Positions 48,546-58,648 of a stretch of 64,000 nt of DNA are shown one piece after another. The stretch is from the NCBI RefSeq assembly GCF_943734655.1, contig NC_071354.1, positions 59,127,544 through 59,191,543 on the forward strand, given 5' to 3'. This stretch comes from Sabethes cyaneus (lineage: Eukaryota; Arthropoda; Insecta; Diptera; Culicidae). Made by a program: the position numbers and the translations under genes. Under the pieces are notes generated by a model that saw only the letters and a program-made list of their open reading frames with translations, did no database searches and was not told where the DNA came from. How positions within the stretch are numbered: position 1 is the stretch's first letter; each line of letters starts with the position of its first letter.

Positions 48546-49379
48546 CAAGACCTTGTTATGCTTCTACCGAAAGCCCGATTCAGAAAACATTTCCGAATTC
48601 AAATATTTCTTCAATAAGCATGTAGGTGCGAATGCATGACATCAGTGGTTTATAAAAACTGTCATAGTCCATAAGAATCGGATTGTCAGTAAATTCGATG
48701 AACGAAGCTGTCTAGGTGAAACTCAAAAATCAATAGTGGACATCAAATTCATTGTTAAGAATTCGCTTGTTGAATGTTGAATCTTCCGACAACTTTCGAC
48801 TTTCCAAATCCAAAAGCAGGCATCGGTATACGCAGCCAGGTGGACGCTATGGTAAATGTCTCAGGACGATATAGTTTTTGAATAATTTTATATATCTTCT
48901 TTATAATTTCCCCAGCTTTTGTCTGGAGTGTTTTCTAGTTCTCTTACAAGCTGAGGTTCTGTAAGTGTCCGAGGGGATCTCTGTGTGAGCTTTTTGGTAA
49001 CAGGGGCCTGCGGAGGGCTAATTAAAAAAAAAGATTCGGTACCGGTTGATAATTCCGTTACACCCAAGATACCACTAAAAGGAATGGAAAAAGCTTTCGT
49101 CTTGGGTTTACGAATATCCAGTCTTTTAGGATTTGTTCGCAGACAGAATTGCGTCCGCAAAGATGCAACTCCAAAATTGATAGCTGGAACTTCAACCGGT
49201 CGTACCAGTGTGGGTAAGCAAAAATCCAGTGGAGGATTGGAAGGATCAATAGGAAACAGCAGAGAAATGGTCCGAAGCACAGAGATCTGTCCAGGAAAGC
49301 TGTAGATAAGGCCCAGTGTTTGTCCGAGGTAATTACGTAGTGTATTAGCTTATTTCAAGTTCAGCAATTCAAATCCGTC
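48546..49379. other. Unassigned sequence with a 130-codon minus-strand frame
   Basis: The minus-strand frame 49,280-48,888 overlaps a plus frame of 106 codons. I recognise neither. Because a LINE endonuclease relic in the same orientation lies just upstream (49.4-49.9 kb), this could be distant LINE sequence, but I see no RT motif. Confidence 0.3.
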
Positions 49380-49930
49380 GATCACAGCAGCACTAGCAGG
49401 AGGATGCGAAAGAAAATTGTCGTACTCTACTTCCTCCTTCCCATTAAACCAAGAAATTTGTGGTTGGTAACTCTTTGGCTCGTAATTCATGGATTGAGAG
49501 GATATGATCGTCGATAAACTCGACAATCTTGTTTATATCAGGTGGGATGTAAACTGCAGCTAGCAAAAACTTTATGCTTTTGATAATAGCAAACACACAG
49601 ACTTGTAAGAGATACTTTCTGTAGCATAAATTAACCAGAAACTAGGGAATTATTGAGCAACGGCAAACAACATACCACCAAAACTACTTTTGTCACTCTT
49701 CCGCGAGCTGTGATACGATACACGTTGAAGGCGGGTCCAAACAGTTGAAAGGAATCGATGCAGCTGCCTAAGCTGATTTAAGTGCTATGATTACATCATA
49801 GTCGCAGTCATTAAATGCAAGGAACAAGCTGGCTACTTTAGTCCTTAAACCTCGCAGTCCTTAAACCTGGTAACAGGGCAGGGACAACCGTTTGTCGCTG
49901 GCAGGAATTGCATGACTGTGACGAGAGTTC
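49380..49930 (-). pseudogene. Jockey/CR1-like LINE endonuclease relic
   Basis: Minus-strand translations give GLRTKVASLFLAFNDCDYDV, then after a stop SIPFNCLDPPSTC, then LLAAVYIPPDINKIVEFIDD. These follow the order of the apurinic-like endonuclease domain: the N-terminal GLR-T-K block, the ETWL region (lost here) and the YIPP block. At least three frame disruptions. Downstream domains are missing or unrecognisable. Confidence 0.68.
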
Positions 49931-52900
49931 AAGAGCCTCCATAATGTCAACTTAATTGCGCCCTGCGTCACCTTCAGGTGATAATCGACGAAGAAAAACT
50001 CGTTGACGTAAGCTGGACGCGATCAATGGATCAGGAGAAACCAAGTACAAAACGGGATTCTAAAGTTTTAAACCGCTCCAAAGGGGGTAAAGCTAAGCTC
50101 GTTATCCCAATTATTTAGAAGCCACTGGTTTGGAGTCCCACAAGATACCTATTTCTATGTACAATAATGTCAGGAATCGTTTGGTGATGGTCCCATCTTG
50201 TGCAACCTTAGCGAAGAGGTCCATGATGATAAATCCAAGCATGATAAAAGCTAATTAAACAATGTAGAAACTTTTTTGCCACCCGTGATACGAACTCAAA
50301 TAGCTTCCAAATGTTTTCAAAACATCAAAAAAATCAAATCCCATCCATTCCATGCTGTGCGAAATAGTCCATTTTGCCCGATTTTGCCCCTAAATACATA
50401 GTAAAACCTGATTCAACCAATTAAAACTATCGTAAAGGACGCGGAATAAACTTCAATAGCACCAATTCATTTGTAAAACATCAGGAAAGTTGAATATTAT
50501 CAATTTCGTATCATGAAGAATTCACGAAAGGTCCAATGTTACAAAATTAACATCGAATAATATTTGTTTACCTATGTTGACATTGCATCCGTATATATAA
50601 GACATTAATTTGCATGAAAATATGTCCTTGATTCGCTCGTAATCCTCTCGATCCCCGCTCCCAAACAATCAACATCCGAAAAACATCCTAACTATGCAAT
50701 TCAGCATCATGTCCACCATCAATGAATGAATCAGTACTCCGGTTGGTTCCTGCAGCAGCAGCACCAGCACCAGCACCAGCAGCAGCAACGCAAATGGTCA
50801 AAGTTTTATCTCCCACTGAACATTCTTAGGGTTTTTACGTTGTGTTAATTTTCGTAGTCACGAACAATATGCTTACCGAGCACGCCTGAGCCACCCTGCC
50901 CCCCCCCCCCCCCCCCCCCTGGCCAACCAGCAGTTTACCCAATAATGTCTCTATCTGCGTGCACAGCAGACGACTGGCTGTTGTACCACTTCGGTGGCAC
51001 TCTACTTGTGGTCTGAATAAATAAAAGCAACCCGAACTGGCGTCCGGACAGGTTCGATGGGTGGTCGGCTAGGTTTGCCGCAGACCACAGCAACAACGCA
51101 TTGCACCATTCGCTTTATGCCGGATTAGCACGACATCAAACGATGGCTCATCCGTCCCGGTTTCGCATTTCGAAAGGGACACCCGATCCCATCATTCGAC
51201 GAGCTTTTGCAAATGAATTCGAGAAATTGGAATAGTTTCCCGATAGAAGCTAAACAGACGACAGCAGCCGAAGAATCTTAAGACGCGAGGGACGGTTAAA
51301 GTATCCCTATCCTTCCTGTTCCACTTCCGGATTCGCAGCCGTGGAGTATTTTAGGAACAGAGCAACTAAGGACACCGGTGTGGTTGCCAGGTCCAATGGA
51401 CTTTTAAGTGCATTGAAAACTATTGACGGCAGCAGTAGTGGCAAAGTTTTGCATCATCATCATCATCATACCAGAGTGGAGGAGGTCGGGGCCAACGAAA
51501 ATGTCAAACGGTAAAGCTGCCGCTTCCCTATCTAGCCAAACTTGTCCGGCAGCGGAAGCTCCTGCCCGAACGGACGGCGATAGCGACTGATAAACCAAGG
51601 ATAAGTATCTGTTTTTCTTCTCTGGAATTCCCTCGGCTACGGTGCCATTGCTAGGCGGTATGATAAAAGTTGAACATCTAAGCTAATATTATTCCTCGGT
51701 AGTTTAAGTTTTCGCAAAACTTTGCACTTATCTTCCGAATAACGACGACTGTCGAAGGTATGGCAGCAGCTCACAGGCCTCGAGTGTTTATTGATTCGGC
51801 GGCAGAGTTATCGACGAGAGGACTAGATTTAGAGTAGGAGCGTAATAACGTTATGCTTCTATTTCCGGCAACCGGTGGCTAGCAGAGTTTTAGCGAAGGG
51901 ATAAAAGGGTCTACACTGAAGCTGGGTGTGCGTGTGTGTGTTTTCAAAGTTGCAGTCACGTTTTCGACCATTTTTGTGAATACAGGGAAGCATAAGTTTG
52001 AAGCATAAAGCTACTGTGTATTTGATTCTGGTTTCGTACTTTGTATCTTTGACTGCAGACTACAGAACAAAATTTCGAAACGTTACACTGCGTTGATGTA
52101 TGTTGCCTGAAATCACAACCTAAGTACAACATATCGAAACAAATTTAAACGTCTAAATTTGCATCCTCATGAAACAATTCACACAAACGAAATTTTTTTT
52201 TCTCTCCGACCAGAATCTCAACTTCCTCTTCGCCAGGGCTCACATCACAAGTTTCCCAGGCCATTTTCCGGTGCAATTTGGGACCACCATCGGTGCGACG
52301 CATCATGGAACCGGAAAATGAGATGTCAGCTGAGGGAATAGTAATTGTCGCTCAAATCTGAATGCTGCATATGCATGAGCATTAACGATTCCACACTCGG
52401 TGTATCACAGCCAGCAGTTGCAAGGCTACCTCCAGTGCCAGTGTTGAGCTTGTTTCGTTCAAATATTTTGCCACATTCGGAAATGATGGTGCGCCGCTGA
52501 CTTGGCCAGGAAACGAGAAATAATTTTCCAACCGTCGCAAAACTACACACTGAGGTTAAGAGAAATTGACATTGCTTCGGATGCGGTGCAGTTGTTGCGG
52601 TTTTTCCCCAGTTTCGGGCACAGTCAATCAGCCGACACAAAAATCCAATTAGATGAACAAATTTACTCAATTCGGTTCTATTTGGCCGTCAGCAATTAGA
52701 ATTACATCCGTTTTGGTTTTGGTAGAGTGAACTTCATAAATAAGTTATATCGAACGTAAATTTTCAAACGACAGAAATGTCGACGGCTTAGAAGCCATGT
52801 TGGGATGACAATCAGAAAAGCTATTACAAGGTTTGAGGTATAAGAGGTTTGAGTAATTGCTGGAAAATGTGTTTATTTCGTATTTATTATGCATTGGTTT

Positions 52901-54040
52901 TATTGAAACAGTTTTAAAACAATGCAAACCATAAAAATTCAATATAGACACTGATGAAGCTTGCAATTCAGAGGCGAAATGCATATCTGTCAAAACAAAG
53001 TAGGTAATTAAAATAACAGGAAAAAGTTTATGATACGATAAAGATAAAGATAAAGATCCATTACGATTGACAAACCAGTTTTAATGCATTTCATTTGGTA
53101 TTCATTAATTATATTTGGATTACATAAACATTTAATGCAGCAAACAACGCCTCATCTTACCTTTGAGCGTCTCAACATCCACGACCGCTTATTCAATAGA
53201 CAGCTTTAACGGTAGTGCGAATAATTTAGCAATTGTGGCCAATTGCTACACTCTACCACAGAGCGAGATGATTGGAGGCCGAACATCATAAAACAAATTG
53301 ATACGATTTGTAAGCAATATGCATTTGCCCGTCACCTCTCGCTCCCTCTCCTGCCCCTTTGCGCTCTGCAGCAATGTTTCATGCATTATTCACATTCCAC
53401 TTACTGTCTTTGACAGCCGATAATCGCCTTCGATGCCTCCCGGGACTCATGGAAGACAGCAGACACACACAGACACGCACACACACTTTCCCGATCAATA
53501 ATCTAACCCTCATGCACACACGACTGTCACTTTGGACTGAGCCCTTAGCGTCCAGACGGTGCTATCATAAATGAATTGAACCTGAATAATTCATTGGCCG
53601 AAGTTGGGTTGGCGAGTTCCGTTCCGATTGGAAGCGGATTTCGTGCGTGATTTCAGACAATTAATGTGGTCGCCTCGAAATTACTCACCGAAATTGGCTT
53701 TGGCCGGAGGAAGCATTCAAAGTGCACACACATGGCGGGACTAATTGCGGTAATGTACGCTTAGTGGGAATCTAAATGGATCCGATCTATCATTTCATAT
53801 TTCGCTGGAATGTTTCGTTGAGATTACTTGCTGTGCTTCATTCTCTTGGCTATAGCGATTCAAGTTACTGGTGCCGAAAATGTTGTAATTCCACTAATTA
53901 AATTTCTCTAATCTACCATTTCGTTTACGTGAAATTTTATTCTTGCCTTCGGCATAGTGCTCATACTTCGTGTACAAGATGCTCAGTTGTAAGTTTAGGC
54001 GGGTGATATATGGGTCATTAAACTTTTGGCACTTTAAATT
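49931..54040. other. Unique-looking non-coding DNA with microsatellites
   Basis: No gene recognised. Notable simple repeats: CAG/CAC triplets (about 50,752-50,790), a C20-range homopolymer (50,900-50,919), a CAT run (51,451-51,469) and (GATAAA)n (53,036-53,054). The 50.9-51.6 kb and 53.2-53.8 kb parts are GC-richer. Short frames overlap in antisense and lack known motifs. Confidence 0.35.
52946..52995 (+). repeat. Relative of the 22.8-kb retro-insertion
   Basis: GACACTGATGAAGCTTGCAA and AGGCGAAATGCATATCTGTC match GACACTGAGGAAGCCTGCAA and AGGCGAAATACGTATCTGTC at 22,856-22,900. Probably the 3' tail of the same LINE or SINE family. Confidence 0.6.
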
Positions 54041-54473
54041 CTACTTTTTACTTTTTACTTTTTACTTTTTACTCTTTACTCTTTACTCTTTACTCTTTAC
54101 TCTTTACTCTTTACTCTTTACTCTTTACTCTTTACTCTTTACTCTTTACTCTTTACTCTTTACTCTTTACTCTTTACTCTTTACTCTTTACTCTTTACTC
54201 TTTACTCTTTACTCTTTACTCTTTACTCTTTACTCTTTACTCTTTACTCTTTACTCTTTACTCTTTACTCTTTACTCTTTACTCTTTACTCTTTACTCTT
54301 TACTCTTTACTCTTTACTCTTTACTCTTTACTCTTTACTCTTTACTCTTTACTCTTTACTCTTTACTCTTTACTCTTTACTCTTTACTCTTTACTCTTTA
54401 CTCTTTACTCTTTACTCTTTACTCTTTACTCTTTACTCTTTACTCTTTACTCTTTACTCTTTACTCTTTACTT
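54041..54473. repeat. (TTTACTC)n 7-bp array
   Basis: Begins with about four TACTTTT units, then continues as almost perfect TACTCTT (TTTACTC) to 54,473, about 61 copies in all. The change from TACTTTT to TACTCTT at the left edge shows variant spread from one side. The 204-codon frame across it is an artefact. Confidence 0.95.
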
Positions 54474-54721
54474 GTTACGTTTTTTCTTTTTACCTTACAG
54501 GTTTTGTCTTTTTGTTCGGTACTTCTAACTTTTTTCATTCTGCTTTCCTCTTTTTGTTTTGTATTTTTGCGATCCGTTTTCTGATTTTTAATTTCCACTT
54601 TTTGCCTTTGCATTCTGCTCTCAGGTTTCCACTTTGAGCCCTCTGGTTTCTGCTTTTAAATTATTGGCTCTTTTTTCTTTCTTTTTTCTAACGACGTATA
54701 CCAGTCGGCTTTACTTTTCTG

Positions 54722-55103
54722 TTGGGGAAGAACAAATGCTTAATGCGAGAAATGTAGATTCAGGCAAACTGAAAATTCTAGTCTTGAAATTCAAACCGAA
54801 TAGCTATATGTCTATCAATCTGTGCGATTGCAACAAATACAGTCAACAAAAATATATTCGCGCTGGATAAATGAGCGAATGAATGATAGAATGAGGCATG
54901 CGTCATAACAAAACCTTGATATAAGACCACAGAGTATAGATGGCTTAGTGGTGTAATTGGTTAAACAACACGCTCAACTAGAGATTGGGAGCTGTGAGTT
55001 CGACACTCACATTCGCTAAAAGTCTATATTTTTGGCCTAATATCAAGAATTTTCAGTTTGCCTGAATCTACATTTCTCGCATTAAGCATTTATTCTTCCC
55101 CAA
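54722..55103. repeat. tRNA-like sequence between 58-bp inverted arms
   Basis: The arms at 54,722-54,779 and 55,046-55,103 are reverse complements with about one mismatch in 58 bp. A second inner pair (CTTGATATAAGACCA at 54,915-54,929 and TGGCCTAATATCAAG at 55,033-55,047) surrounds a tRNA-like core at 54,941-55,018. The core has TGGCTTAGTGG (A box), a 5-bp anticodon-like stem with loop CTAGAGA, and GTGAGTTCGACACTCAC (B box, perfect T-arm). The acceptor stem does not pair, so it is unlikely to be a functional tRNA. Confidence 0.72.
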
Positions 55104-55109
55104 TATTAT

Positions 55110-55946
55110 TAGCTCTTAATTTATGGCTTGAGACTTGGGAACCGGGAGTCATGAGACCAGTTGGCTTTGGGGCTTTGAAATATAGAACTAAGCATTTGAA
55201 AGTTAGTATTTAGTATTTGGGACTTGAAACTTGGGATTTGGGACTAGAGACTTGAAACTTAGGGCTTAGGGCCTGGGATTTGGATAATGGCACTTCGGAC
55301 TGGAGACTTGGGACTAAAAACTTGAAACTTGGGACTTGGTATTTGAAACTAGGGACTCGGGTCTCGGGACTTGGAACTAGGGACTAGGGACTTGGTAGTT
55401 GGGACTAGGATTTTGAAACTTGGCGCCTGGATTTGGGCTTTGGGACTGGAGACTTGGGAGTTTAAACTAGGGACTTAAAACTTGGGACCTTGGAGTTGAG
55501 GCTTGGGTCTCGGGACTCGAAACTTGGACTATGGACTTTGGAGTTGACACCACAGACTTGAAACTTGCGACCTGGAATTTAGACTCCAGGACTTAGACTT
55601 TTGACTTAGAACTAAGGACTTGAGAATTGAGAATTGTGACTAAATATTTGAGACTTGAGAGTTGGAGTCTGGGGTTTGGGGTTAGGGCTTCTGGACTTGG
55701 GACCAGGGATTTGGGACTTGAGAGTTGAAACCACAGACTTGAAACTAGTGGCCTGGAATTTGGGCTTTGGGGTTTAGGTTTGAGACAAGAAACTAAGCAC
55801 TTGCTGGTTAAGAGTGGAGCTAAGAACTTGAGACTTGGGACTTTGAGTTTGGGACTTGGGAGTCGGCACTTGAAACTTGGGACTTGGGCTGAATTGCGAC
55901 TAGGGACATGAAACTTGGGGTCCGGTATCTGGGCTTTAGGACTTGG
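55110..55946. repeat. Degenerate ACTTGGG 7-bp satellite, left block
   Basis: Imperfect 7-mers around ACTTGGG (ACTAGGG, ACTTGAA, ATTTGGG) fill the block. It shares its 7-bp period and ACT start with the TTTACTC array 0.6 kb upstream. It is cut by the RTE LINE and continues on the other side. Confidence 0.92.
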
Positions 55947-58297
55947 GCGAGATGCAGAAGCGGGTGATCGGGTGGTGGCCGATCAACCCCCGAATGTGCA
56001 GATTAAGAATCAAGGGCCGATTCTTCAATATAAGCATAATTAACGTGCACAGCCCTCACCTCGGAAGTACCGATGATGACAAAGACGAATTCTACGCGCA
56101 GCGTGAATACGACCGCTGCCCAAGACATGATGTCAAAATTATCATCGGGGACTGTAATGCTCAGGTTGGTCAGGAGGAGGAATTCAATCCGGTGACTGGA
56201 CGGTTCAGCGCCCACCCGCAAACGAACGAAAACGGCCTAAGACTTGTCGACTTCGCCGCCTCCAAGAACATGGCCATACGTAGTACCTTCTTCCAGCATA
56301 ACCTCTACCATCGGTACACCTGGAGATCACCCAACCAGACAGAATCACAAAACGACCACGTTCTGATAGATGGTCGGCACTTTTCAGACATTATCGACGT
56401 CAGAACCTATCCGGGCGCTAACATTGATTCGGATCACTACCTAGTGATGGTAAGGATACGTCAAAAACTATCTGTTGTGAACAACATACGATACCGCCGC
56501 CCGCCACGGTATAATCTAGCGCGACTGAAGCAACCGGAGGTCGCCGAAAACTACGCGTTATCTCTCGAAACCGCGCTACCGGAAGAAGGTGAGCTGGATG
56601 AAGCCCCTCTTGAGGACTGTTGGTATGCCGTGAAAACAGCCATTAACAGCGTAGCGGAGAACGTCCTAGGCAGTGTGGCACCGAATCGACGTAACGAATG
56701 GTTTGACGAGGAATGCCAGCAGATATTGGATGAGAAGAACGCAGCGCGGGTACAAATGCTGCGTAGAGCCACCCGTCAGAATGTGGAGCGATACAAACAG
56801 AAGCGGAGGCAGCAAACCCGACTCTTCAAGGAGAAGAAGCGCCACCAAGAGGAGAAGGAGTGCAAAGAACTCGAACAGCTGTACCGCTTTTACGACACAC
56901 GGAAGTTCTATCAGAGACTCAACGAATCTCGCAAAGGCTTCGTGCCGCGGGCCGAAATGTGCAAAGATAAAGAAAGAGGCATCTTGACTGACGACCGTGC
57001 GGTGATCGAAAGGTGGAAGCAGCACTACGATGAACACCTGAATGGCGTGCAGGCGGAAGACCATGATAGCGGAGGAAGTGACCACATTGGTGCAGCAAGC
57101 GACGAAGATGTGCCACCCCCATTGATAAGGGAAGTTAAAGAAGCCATCCAGCGGCTGAATAACAACAAAGCAGCGGGAAAGGATGGCATTGGAGCTGAAC
57201 TTATTAAAATGGGCCCGGACAAGTTGGCCGGCTGTATGCATCAACTGATTGTCAAGATTTGGGATACGGAACGACTACCGGAGGAGTGGAAAGACGGGGT
57301 TTTCTGCCCTATCTACAAGAAAGGTGATAAGCTGGATTGTGAGAACTACCAAGCCATCACTATCCTGAATGCCGCCTACAAAGTGCTGTCCCTAGTCCTC
57401 TTTCATCGACTATCGCCAATAGTCAATAGATTTGTGGGAAGTTACCAGGCCGGCTTCATGGAGGGTCGGTCTACAACAGACCAAATCTTCACCCTGCGGC
57501 AGATCCTCCAGAAGTGCCGCGAATTCCGAGTCCCCACGCATCACCTGTTCATCGATTTCAAAGCAGCATATGATAGCGTAAACCGACAAGAGCTATGGAA
57601 AATTTTGGACGAAAACGGCCTTCCGGGTAAGCTTACTAGACTTATCATGGCTACGATGGATGGGATCCAGTGCTGTGTGAGAATCTCGGGTGGATTGTCG
57701 GACCCATTCGAATCTCGCAGGGGACTTCGACAAGGAGATGGTCTTTCCTGCCTGCTATTCAACATTACGCTTGAAGGTGTTATAAGGCGAGCGGCGATCG
57801 AAATGCGGGGCACGATTTTCAATCAATCCAGTCAATTTATCTGCTTTGCTGACGACGTGGATGCTGTCGGCAGAACATTTGAGGCGGTGGAAGATCAGTA
57901 CACCAGACTGAAACGCGAAGTTGAGAAGATTGGATTGAAGATAAATACGTCTAAAACGAAGTATATGCTGGCGGGCGGAACCGAGCGCGACAGGGCTCGC
58001 TTGGGCAGTACCGTGGTAATCGACGGGGATGAGTTCGAGGTAGGCGACGAGTTCGTATACCTTGGCTCACTGGCAACAGAGGACAACAATACCAGCCGTG
58101 AGATTAAAAGACGTATTTTTAGCGGAAGTCGGGCCTACTACGGACTCCACAAACACTTGCGGTCGAACAATTTGAGCACCCGTACAAAGTGCACACTGTA
58201 CAAAACGCTAATTAGACCGGTTGTCCTCTACGGGCACGAAACGTGGACACTGCTAGAAGAGGACGAGCACTCGGAGTTTTCGAACGGCGGGTGCTAA
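55943..58297 (+). CDS. RTE LINE endonuclease-reverse transcriptase (N-truncated, C-terminal frameshift)
   Basis: The open frame of 784 codons runs from within the satellite border; the first ATG is at 55,952. Numbering from 55,943, the apurinic-like endonuclease shows GDCNAQVG (69-76), NDHVLID (137-143) and SDH (163-165); its first part is absent because of 5' truncation. A basic linker rich in Lys, Arg and Gln (about 268-310) leads to the reverse transcriptase: GKDGIGAELIKMGP (412-425), GFMEGRSTTDQ (504-514), FIDFKAAYDSV (536-546), GLRQGDGLS (594-602) and catalytic FADD (635-638). The family copies RNA into DNA at a nicked target. Near 58,265 a one-base loss shifts the frame: FERRVLRTIYG, MNHELARLY and RIRWAGHVARMPD continue in another frame to 58,476, then a stop and a further shift. 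Not a functional host gene. Confidence 0.9.
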   Translation: MGEMQKRVIGWWPINPRMCRLRIKGRFFNISIINVHSPHLGSTDDDKDEFYAQREYDRCPRHDVKIIIGDCNAQVGQEEEFNPVTGRFSAHPQTNENGLRLVDFAASKNMAIRSTFFQHNLYHRYTWRSPNQTESQNDHVLIDGRHFSDIIDVRTYPGANIDSDHYLVMVRIRQKLSVVNNIRYRRPPRYNLARLKQPEVAENYALSLETALPEEGELDEAPLEDCWYAVKTAINSVAENVLGSVAPNRRNEWFDEECQQILDEKNAARVQMLRRATRQNVERYKQKRRQQTRLFKEKKRHQEEKECKELEQLYRFYDTRKFYQRLNESRKGFVPRAEMCKDKERGILTDDRAVIERWKQHYDEHLNGVQAEDHDSGGSDHIGAASDEDVPPPLIREVKEAIQRLNNNKAAGKDGIGAELIKMGPDKLAGCMHQLIVKIWDTERLPEEWKDGVFCPIYKKGDKLDCENYQAITILNAAYKVLSLVLFHRLSPIVNRFVGSYQAGFMEGRSTTDQIFTLRQILQKCREFRVPTHHLFIDFKAAYDSVNRQELWKILDENGLPGKLTRLIMATMDGIQCCVRISGGLSDPFESRRGLRQGDGLSCLLFNITLEGVIRRAAIEMRGTIFNQSSQFICFADDVDAVGRTFEAVEDQYTRLKREVEKIGLKINTSKTKYMLAGGTERDRARLGSTVVIDGDEFEVGDEFVYLGSLATEDNNTSREIKRRIFSGSRAYYGLHKHLRSNNLSTRTKCTLYKTLIRPVVLYGHETWTLLEEDEHSEFSNGGC

Positions 58298-58648
58298 GAA
58301 CCATCTATGGCCGAGTGCAAGAGAACGGTGTATGGAGGCGAAGAATGAACCACGAGCTCGCGCGTCTCTACGGCGAACCAAGTATTCAGAAAGTGGTTAA
58401 AGCTGGACGGATACGTTGGGCAGGACATGTTGCTAGAATGCCGGACAACTATCCTGCAAAAATGGTTTTCGCATGAAATCCGGTAGGAACAAGACGAAGA
58501 GGGGCACAGCGACCAGGTGGAGCGAGATTTGGCGAGCACTGGGTGCCCGCGGAACTGGAGATCAGTTGCCATGGACCGAAACAGATGGAGAAATCATACT
58601 GCGCAGTCCTTGTCATAAGACGTTAGGCCAATTAAGTAAGTAAGTAGA
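55947..58648 (+). mobile_element. RTE-clade LINE, 5'-truncated, inserted in satellite
   Basis: The copy starts inside the endonuclease coding region and ends with the microsatellite tail AAGTAAGTAAGTA, typical of RTE elements. ACTTGGG repeat sequence abuts both ends; GACTTGGG is present on each side, but as it is also the satellite unit it cannot be claimed as a target duplication. It is far better preserved than the RTE relics at 2.6, 5.2 and 22.3 kb, so it is the youngest copy here. Confidence 0.9.
58243..58620 (+). pseudogene. Frameshifted C-terminus of the RTE LINE protein
   Basis: Continues the LINE protein after the frameshift: ALGVFERRVLRTIYGRVQE, VWRRRMNHELARLYGEPS, then RIRWAGHVARMPDNYPAKMV to a stop at 58,476. 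NPVGTRRRGAQR follows the stop, and after another shift NWRSVAMDRNRWRNHTAQS completes the usual tail. At least three lesions separate it from an intact reading frame. Confidence 0.8.

Noticed and set aside
53970..54584. 204-codon Leu/Tyr-rich frame resembling a membrane protein
   Set aside because: It is the translation of the TTTACTC array and its T-rich flanks.
54941..55018. Functional tRNA gene
   Set aside because: A and B boxes and the T-arm are good, but the acceptor ends do not pair and no pol III terminator of normal form follows closely; a tRNA-derived repeat is more likely.
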